11,648 bases of DNA, taken from DATMBL01 sp050735975 (lineage in GTDB: Bacteria; Desulfobacterota; Binatia; UBA9968). The position numbers and the translations under genes were made by a program. The notes under the pieces were generated by a model. The model had not been told where the DNA came from, searched no databases, and saw only the letters and a list, made by a program, of their open reading frames with translations. The DNA lies in assembly GCA_050735975.1 (NCBI GenBank), contig JBOHVS010000225.1:1-11648 (forward strand), written 5' to 3'. Positions 6,780-11,648 of this stretch are shown here, one piece after another. Every line of letters starts with the position of its first letter. Within the stretch, counting starts at the first letter, position 1.

Positions 6780-7231
6780 CGTGTCGCTCCCCGAAGCAGA
6801 TCGCTTGTTTCTATCGAGTCTAAATCTAAACTGCAAGCACTGTTGACGAGGTTTTTGCAGCACGCGAGTTGCGAAACCTTCGCTGCGCACAAAGTGAGTC
6901 AGCAGTTTTATTCAAATCGCAAAGAATGCAGAAGGTTGTCCACAGCTGTATCAGCGGTCAACGGCCGTCGGCGCAAACCTTCTCACAAAACGTTGCTCGT
7001 TCTTAAATTTTCTTAGTTGGGAGAATTTGAATGAGACGATGAGCGCCTGGTTTCAAAAAATATTGTTCGACCAGATTGACGCGCTCGACACCTTGCGTTC
7101 CTCCCAGGAAGAAAGAAACGGATCACGAATCGCGACGTGCAATGCAATCGGCGGGAGCTTTAAATACTTGATGGTGATTTGGAAATTTTCAAAAGAAGGA
7201 AATACTTACGGAAAATCGAGCGGCGATCTAG
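6780..7231. other. Intergenic region without a supported gene
   Basis: This 452-base gap between the TPR gene and the coiled-coil gene is less GC-rich than the flanking genes. It should hold the promoter for the coiled-coil gene. A weak candidate on the minus strand is TTGCAG, 17 bases, TAGAAA, close to that gene's start. A + strand frame starting at TTG 7027 runs into the antisense of the TPR gene and shows no recognisable protein. No repeats or RNA genes were recognised. Confidence 0.5.
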
Positions 7232-7576
7232 CTATTTTTCAGAGTTCTTCTTCTCAGACAGCTCCCGCTTCCAGCCCAGGGTTCTCGCTTGCGCAGCGAC
7301 CTGCTCCGCCTCGGCAATCATGCCCTTCTGTTGATAAAAGATGGAGAGACTCGTGTATGCCAGCTCGTCGCCGGGCGTCACTTCGATAAGCTTTTTGGCC
7401 ACTTCAATCGCCTCATCCAGTCGTTCCGAATGCGCGTAGGTCATCGCCAGCGCATGCAGCGCGTCGGCGTAGTTCGGATCTTGCTGGAGCGCCCCTTGGT
7501 ATGCCGCGATCGCGTCGTTCAGTTTATTCGCGGCGAAGAGCTCCATCCCTTGGGTATACAGATCTTCTTTCGTCAT
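7232..7576 (-). CDS. Small tetratricopeptide repeat (TPR) protein
   Basis: A 114-residue protein made almost entirely of three TPR units, at about 3-36, 37-70 and 71-104. Hallmarks include GMELFAANKLNDAIAAYQGALQQDPN, the repeated A-L-A and Y positions, and Pro at repeat ends (DPN, TPG). TPR folds are protein-binding scaffolds, and no enzymatic domain is present. The ATG at 7576 begins MTKEDLY, directly at the first TPR helix, whereas the longer open frame to 7657 adds unstructured residues overlapping the previous gene. It starts only 8 bases after the stop of the PAS/receiver gene and has no clear ribosome binding site, so translational coupling is likely. The spacing suggests it works with the regulator. 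That partnership is inferred. Confidence 0.82.
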   Translation of the reverse strand: MTKEDLYTQGMELFAANKLNDAIAAYQGALQQDPNYADALHALAMTYAHSERLDEAIEVAKKLIEVTPGDELAYTSLSIFYQQKGMIAEAEQVAAQARTLGWKRELSEKKNSEK

Positions 7577-7584
7577 GGTGCATT

Positions 7585-8727
7585 CTAATGGTTTTTGCCG
7601 GGATTGGATGTCTGCGGGGGGCGAGTCGGTGTTTGCCCGGTTTCCTCTGGCCGGCACTGCTGAAGAAGCAGCTTTTTGAGCAGTACCGGATTGACCGGCT
7701 TCTTGAATATCACTCCCTGCAATCCTTCCAGGCAGCTTTTTTTAATGATGTGATCCTTATCGTAGTTGAAGGCCGTCATGAGTATCACCGGAAGTTTTGG
7801 CATCGTCTTCTTTACCGCCTGGTATAGCTGGTAACCGTCCATATCCGGCATCACGACATCGCTCAGCACGATGTCGAACATCTTTCGGCCCAACCACTCC
7901 ATCGCGCGCACTCCCGACGAAGCGGTTTCAACCTCGCAATGCTCTTCTTCCAAAAGATCTTTCAACGACTCGCAGACTCCGGCGTCATCGTCCACTACGA
8001 GAACTCGCGCTCCGCTCAGCGGGTAGCGGACATCCGGTTTGTGCCGCTCCACCCATCCTCTGCGGCCGTCCACGCGCAAATCCGTCATCATTTTGCCTCT
8101 GAGATATTCCTTGGTGCCGTACTCCCCCTCTTCGGCCATCTGCCCGATGCGTCCCGTGATATCCTGGATTTTCTTGATCTGCGACGCCACCGCTTCAAGC
8201 CGTTCCGATTCGACGATGTAATCTTCATCGGTGGCCACGCGGTCCACGTAAGTCCGCAACATCTCCACTTGGTTAACAAGCACCTCGAGCGAGTTATTGA
8301 CCTCGTGCGAAAGTCCGATGGCAATTTCAGCCAGAGTCACCAGTTGATCTCGCCGTCTGATTTCTCGAATGTCTTTGGCAAAACCGATAGAGCCGATTTC
8401 CCGGCCTTCTTCATCGTAGATGATCGAGGCCGAGATCGCTACGGGAATAGTGTCGCCTCTTCTAGTCTTTAAGGTCGTTTCAAAGTTTCTGACCCTGCCT
8501 CTCCCGTATTTCTCGCCTGAGCGCATGGCGGCCATGACCCTGCGCGCTTCATGGAGACTCGGATAAACCTCCAGAACGTTCTTCCCCAACACTTCCTCGG
8601 GAGAAAAGCCGAGGTTTTGTCTGGCGCCGTCGTTGTAAAACGTTACGGTTCCGTGTTTGTCGACGGAAATTACAATGTCGGGGCAACTCTCGACGAGCTT
8701 TTGAAAGTATTGTACAGGTAGGGACAT
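7585..8727 (-). CDS. PAS - histidine phosphotransfer/dimerisation - receiver protein lacking a kinase ATPase domain
   Basis: A 380-residue cytoplasmic signalling protein. Residues 5-125 are a PAS sensor domain (PDIVISVDKHGTVTFYNDGA; GSIGFAKDI). A helical H-box region follows, LAEIAIGLSHEVNNSLEVL, with candidate phospho-His H141. Residues about 239-357 form a complete receiver domain, with acidic pocket D246-D248, phospho-acceptor D290 (LSDVVMPDMDG), T318 and K343 before Pro344. Between them lie only about 35-40 residues (EYGTKEYLRGKMMTDLR region), far too few for a HATPase_c domain, and no N, G1 or G2 box is visible. There is no membrane segment. The ribosome binding site is weak. The gene is divergent from the permease-Usp gene and apparently co-transcribed with the TPR gene. 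It may act as a phospho-acceptor for a kinase elsewhere. The signal is unknown. Confidence 0.87.
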   Translation of the reverse strand: MSLPVQYFQKLVESCPDIVISVDKHGTVTFYNDGARQNLGFSPEEVLGKNVLEVYPSLHEARRVMAAMRSGEKYGRGRVRNFETTLKTRRGDTIPVAISASIIYDEEGREIGSIGFAKDIREIRRRDQLVTLAEIAIGLSHEVNNSLEVLVNQVEMLRTYVDRVATDEDYIVESERLEAVASQIKKIQDITGRIGQMAEEGEYGTKEYLRGKMMTDLRVDGRRGWVERHKPDVRYPLSGARVLVVDDDAGVCESLKDLLEEEHCEVETASSGVRAMEWLGRKMFDIVLSDVVMPDMDGYQLYQAVKKTMPKLPVILMTAFNYDKDHIIKKSCLEGLQGVIFKKPVNPVLLKKLLLQQCRPEETGQTPTRPPQTSNPGKNH

Positions 8728-8837
8728 ATCAGCCCAATTTCTTATGATAAGTCTATCCAGGACGCGAATGCAAGAGACGAGTCCAGCAACGGGACTACGT
8801 TCCTGAAATCCACCTCCCAGCGGTAAAAGCTTCAGCC
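8728..8837. promoter_or_regulatory. Divergent promoter region between regulator and permease genes
   Basis: Both flanking genes start here and point outward, so this 110-base gap should hold both promoters. A TATGAT at 8743-8748 on the + strand is a possible -10, but no good -35 pairs with it. Neither gene has a strong ribosome binding site. No operator-like palindrome stands out. Confidence 0.4.
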
Positions 8838-10676
8838 ATGCAACCCACGAAAGACACGCGGCAACTCAACTGGCTTCTGGCGTGGGCCGTCGTCTTTTGC
8901 GATATCGGCACTTCGGTTTACTACGTTCCCGGCATTTTGTACGGCTATGTCCAAGACGCAACGCCATTTTTCGTCCTTCTCACAACCGGCGGCTTTATCC
9001 TCCTGGCGCTCAAGTATATCGAGATCTCATGGCGTAATCCCGAGGGCGGAGGCGTCGTCACGATTACGACAAAGGCTTTCGGGCCCATGTGGGGCTGCCT
9101 CGGCGGCATGCTCATCATAGTCGACTATTTTCTTACAACGGCGATTTCCGCGGTTGCAGGTTTTCAGTACATCGGCAGCATTTTCCCGTCTCTGGACGCT
9201 CACGTCCTGCTCCTCTCGTGCGCCGGCATAGGAGTGCTGGCGGCGCTTAACATCATCGGCATTCGGGAAAGCGCCGCAGTCGCGCTCATCATGGCCTGCG
9301 CGTCCTTTTTCGTAAACCTGGTGGTTATCGGCGCCGCTTTCTACACGATGGATGAATCCCAATGGCAAACGGTCATAAGCAAACTCGATTCCGGCAGGGG
9401 GATTTCAACTTATGAGCTTCTCGTCGGTTTTTCCTCCGCCTGGCTGGCATTCTCCGGGCTCGAAAGCATCAGCCAGCTCAGCCCAGCCATGCGTTTTCCC
9501 CTGCGCCGGACGACCCGATACGCCATGGCCGCGGTGATCGTAACCATGGTGATGACCTCGCCCGTTCTCACGGCTTTGTCGATAGGGTTGTTGCCGGAAC
9601 ATTTGAAAGCGACCGAGAGCGAGCGGTTCATTTCGGAGTTGGGTCTCATCGCCGGCGGCATCGGGGTCAAGCTCGCGGTGGTTCTTACAGCTTCGAGTTT
9701 ACTTCTCTTCGCCGCGAACACGGCGATCATCGGCTGTTATCACGTCTTCCTGGCGCTGGTGAAAGGTGAATTCTTACCGAAGATCTTGGCGGTGCGCACC
9801 GTAGCCTTCAACACGCCGCATATCGCCATCGGCATCGCCACCATTGTCCCGGCGTTAGTCATTCTGATGAGCGGCGGCGAGATGAGAATCTTGGGCGACA
9901 TGTACGCCTTTGGCCTGCTCGGCGCATTCGTATTCTCGTCACTGAGCTTGGACGTGATCCGCTGGAACCTCGGGCGGCGCGATCTTGGTTTCTGGCTAGG
10001 GGTTCTCACCACCGGGATGGTCATGCTCGCCTGGGGAATCAACCTGGTTGAAAAAGAGCTGGCGACTTATTTTGGCGGCTTCGTGACCGCGGTTGGGATG
10101 CTCACGGCCGTCGGCGTCCGCCGCGGTTGGTTCCTCGATCTGTTGGTTCAGATTCCCTTGATTCAGCGGCTCCAGGCGCGCGCCTATCGCGCTTCGGAAG
10201 AGCTTGTCGAGGACGAACTAAAAGGACTGATGACGCTAGCTGAGGCCGTCGAAGTCAAACCGCTCTATTCTTCCTCGACTTTGCTCGCGCTGCGCGACGA
10301 AAACCCGCGCTTGGTTCTGGAAGGGATCACCCGAGCGAAAGGAAAGGGCGAGTCCGCGCTCTATTGCATCTACGTCGAGGAGTGGCCGGGACTCTTCGGC
10401 GGCGATACCCCTCACATGCCCAACGAGCAGGGAGTGAAGACGTTGCGAGCCGCGCTTCAAGCGGTTCGGGAGAAACAGATCGAGATTATTCCCATCTGGA
10501 CGGTGTCGCACAACGCAGCCCAGGCCATTGCCAATGCGGCGAAAGCCCTCGACGTTGACGCGGTAGTGATCGGCGCCTCACGCCGCTCGGTGTTCTATCA
10601 CATGCTTCGAGGCCACGTGGTAAAGGGGCTGATGAAGAAACTGCCGCTCGATTGCCATTTGATAATCGCCAACTAG
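8838..10676 (+). CDS. APC-superfamily amino acid/polyamine-type permease with C-terminal universal stress protein-like domain
   Basis: A 612-residue inner-membrane transporter. About twelve membrane segments span residues 11-428, beginning with the APC-type first helix (VVFCDIGTSVYYVPGILYG). The EISWRNPEGGGVVTITTKAFG segment (62-82) and the GFSSAWLAFSGLESISQLSPAM segment (197-218) are typical of APC permeases. A linker of about 50 residues is followed by a Usp-like alpha/beta domain from about 478 to the end. Its last strand and loop (DAVVIGASRRSVFYHML) resemble the Usp nucleotide site. There the G-x2-G-x9-G(S/T) signature reads G-x2-R-x9-GH, so ATP binding is doubtful. Amino acid substrates are the family norm, but the actual substrate is unknown. 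The divergent PAS/receiver gene could be related in function. Confidence 0.88.
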   Translation: MQPTKDTRQLNWLLAWAVVFCDIGTSVYYVPGILYGYVQDATPFFVLLTTGGFILLALKYIEISWRNPEGGGVVTITTKAFGPMWGCLGGMLIIVDYFLTTAISAVAGFQYIGSIFPSLDAHVLLLSCAGIGVLAALNIIGIRESAAVALIMACASFFVNLVVIGAAFYTMDESQWQTVISKLDSGRGISTYELLVGFSSAWLAFSGLESISQLSPAMRFPLRRTTRYAMAAVIVTMVMTSPVLTALSIGLLPEHLKATESERFISELGLIAGGIGVKLAVVLTASSLLLFAANTAIIGCYHVFLALVKGEFLPKILAVRTVAFNTPHIAIGIATIVPALVILMSGGEMRILGDMYAFGLLGAFVFSSLSLDVIRWNLGRRDLGFWLGVLTTGMVMLAWGINLVEKELATYFGGFVTAVGMLTAVGVRRGWFLDLLVQIPLIQRLQARAYRASEELVEDELKGLMTLAEAVEVKPLYSSSTLLALRDENPRLVLEGITRAKGKGESALYCIYVEEWPGLFGGDTPHMPNEQGVKTLRAALQAVREKQIEIIPIWTVSHNAAQAIANAAKALDVDAVVIGASRRSVFYHMLRGHVVKGLMKKLPLDCHLIIAN

Positions 10677-10938
10677 ATCGACGCTGGAATGTCGTCCCCA
10701 TAAACAAGCAAGTTGCTGAAAAGCGCTGTTGCAGGCTGCTAAAAAAGATCTCAGAGGCGAGACGCGCGATGCTGTCGCTAAGGGCTAAGGGCATAGCGCA
10801 GAGAGCAGAAGTCAGAGGTCGGAGGTCAGACGTCAGAGATTGGACTTCGCTGCCTCCGTGCTTCGCTCTTTGCACTTCGCTCTTAGCTCCATGCTCCCTG
10901 CTCTTAGCTCCTTGCTTTTAGCGAGTGACTGCAGCCTG
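10677..10938. repeat. Repeat island, copy 2 (intergenic, between convergent genes)
   Basis: No gene is seen in this 262-base gap. A tract around 10805-10840 is built of GTCAGAGGTC-type units, the reverse orientation of the CTCTGACCTC units near 3541-3575. From 10861 on come GCTCTTAGCTCC and ATGCTCCCTG units. Bases 10887-10916 match 3575-3604 at 28 of 30 positions. GCAGGCTGC (10731-10739) and its complement GCAGCCTGC (10931-10939) flank the tract, the second overlapping the stop codon of the YhhQ gene by one base. No obvious intrinsic terminator was found for either flanking gene. Confidence 0.65.
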
Positions 10939-11634
10939 CTAGATCTTTTCACTCACTTTCGCAGATTGTTCGATAAGCCGGTGCGCTTCTTCGCCGCCGA
11001 GGAATTTGTCGATGAGAGAGTGCCCGATATAGATGAACGGCGTCATGGCCACCGCGATCAAGAATTTATATGAATAGTTGCTCGCCGCGATGGTTAAAAA
11101 CTCATCGGTCTTAACCTTGCCGGGCAACCAGAAAGCAATCGCGATGATGACAAAGCTGTCGATCAACTGAGAAATCGCCGTCGACCCGGTGGCCCGGAGC
11201 CACAACAACCTACCGCCCGTTTTGTGCCGGACGATCCAGAACACGATGACGTCGACAAGCTGGCTGGCGGCAAATGCCGTCACGCTGCCGACAATGATCC
11301 AGAGCGATTGTCCAAACACGGCCGCGAACTGCTCATCCGTAACGGGAGAAAATGACGCCGCCGGCACCTGGATCGCGGCGAACAGGACGACAAAGGCGTA
11401 AACGATCAACGCAATGGTGATGAGAGTGAGTCTTTTAACGCCTTCCCGCCCGAAGTATTCGTTGACTAAATCCGTCGTGAGAAATACGACCGGCCAGGGG
11501 ATCACGCCGATGCTCGCCGTAAACGACCCGACCGTAACAAGTTTTCCGCCGGTCACCTCGCCGAGTATAGCGTTGGTGACGAACACGCCGGACAAGACGA
11601 GGAAAACTAAATTTCTCCGCCCCTGAGCATCCAT
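10939..11634 (-). CDS. yhhQ: Queuosine precursor transporter, YhhQ/DUF165 family
   Basis: A 231-residue inner-membrane protein of the YhhQ (vitamin uptake transporter-like) family, which imports 7-deazaguanine precursors of the tRNA base queuosine. Family hallmarks are LTTDLVNEYFG (52-62, with D55, N58 and E59) and the late membrane motif GSTAISQLIDSF (150-161). About six membrane segments are visible. Length is normal for the family. A strong GGAGGAGGT site sits just before the ATG at the window edge, so the start is secure. It converges on the permease gene and shares no obvious pathway with the other genes. Only 14 bases upstream are visible, so a preQ1 riboswitch cannot be judged. The exact precursor carried (preQ0, preQ1 or queuine) is unknown. 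Confidence 0.93.
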   Translation of the reverse strand: MDAQGRRNLVFLVLSGVFVTNAILGEVTGGKLVTVGSFTASIGVIPWPVVFLTTDLVNEYFGREGVKRLTLITIALIVYAFVVLFAAIQVPAASFSPVTDEQFAAVFGQSLWIIVGSVTAFAASQLVDVIVFWIVRHKTGGRLLWLRATGSTAISQLIDSFVIIAIAFWLPGKVKTDEFLTIAASNYSYKFLIAVAMTPFIYIGHSLIDKFLGGEEAHRLIEQSAKVSEKI

Positions 11635-11648
11635 CTCACCTCCTCCCG

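Noticed and set aside
6780..6890. Longer N-terminus for the coiled-coil protein
   Set aside because: The added residues are Arg/Gln-rich and unlike the rest, and no ribosome binding site precedes them. GGGGAG before the ATG at 6779 decides the start.
6936..6944. TTGTCCACA, similar to a DnaA box
   Set aside because: A single site without a cluster, AT-rich unwinding element or dnaA/dnaN neighbours does not support an origin.
7027..7389. Plus-strand frame of 120 residues with a GGGAG-like site near its TTG start
   Set aside because: Its second half is antisense to the TPR gene, the sequence matches no known domain, and the start is a rare TTG. Kept only as non-coding sequence.

Overview
The window most resembles a piece of an uncultured soil or sediment bacterium with a moderately GC-rich genome, canonical GGAGG ribosome binding sites and long intergenic regions littered with low-complexity and palindromic repeats. 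The gene mix (thiamine-diphosphate enzyme, MmgE/PrpD protein, bicupin, TctC/Bug-type binding protein) and the repeat style recall metagenome-assembled lineages such as Binatota/Desulfobacterota, NC10/Rokubacteria or Tectomicrobia. No marker gene is present, so this placement is only an impression.

Left part (1-5954), a catabolic block. A 5'-truncated thiamine-diphosphate-dependent enzyme on the + strand runs convergently into three minus-strand genes. In transcription order these are a TctC/Bug-type periplasmic binding protein, a two-domain cupin and an MmgE/PrpD-family protein. The binding protein has a clear sigma70-type promoter (5927-5954). A hairpin with a T-rich tail lies between it and the cupin, so the cupin may be expressed by read-through. 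A repeat island of about 340 bases with a 24-bp palindrome separates the cupin from the PrpD gene. The theme is uptake and conversion of an organic acid, but no substrate can be named.

Middle part (5955-8727), a possible signalling block on the minus strand. A PAS/H-box/receiver protein without a kinase ATPase domain is followed 8 bases later by a three-TPR small protein. After a gap of about 450 bases comes a coiled-coil protein of unknown function. The stretch 5955-6212 has no convincing gene but carries a string of hairpins ending in a T-run on the + strand, and might encode a small structured RNA.

Right part (8728-11648). Divergent from the regulator is an APC-superfamily permease with a C-terminal universal-stress-protein-like domain. 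It converges on a YhhQ-type queuosine-precursor transporter. Between them lies a second repeat island sharing a 30-base unit (28/30 identical) with the first. In both places the unit lies just 3' of the stop codon of a minus-strand gene, in the same orientation.

No CRISPR array, rRNA, tRNA, intact insertion sequence or phage gene was seen. The most interesting leads are the kinase-less hybrid regulator with its TPR partner, the hairpin between binding protein and cupin, the repeat unit placed 3' of stop codons, and the possible structured RNA.
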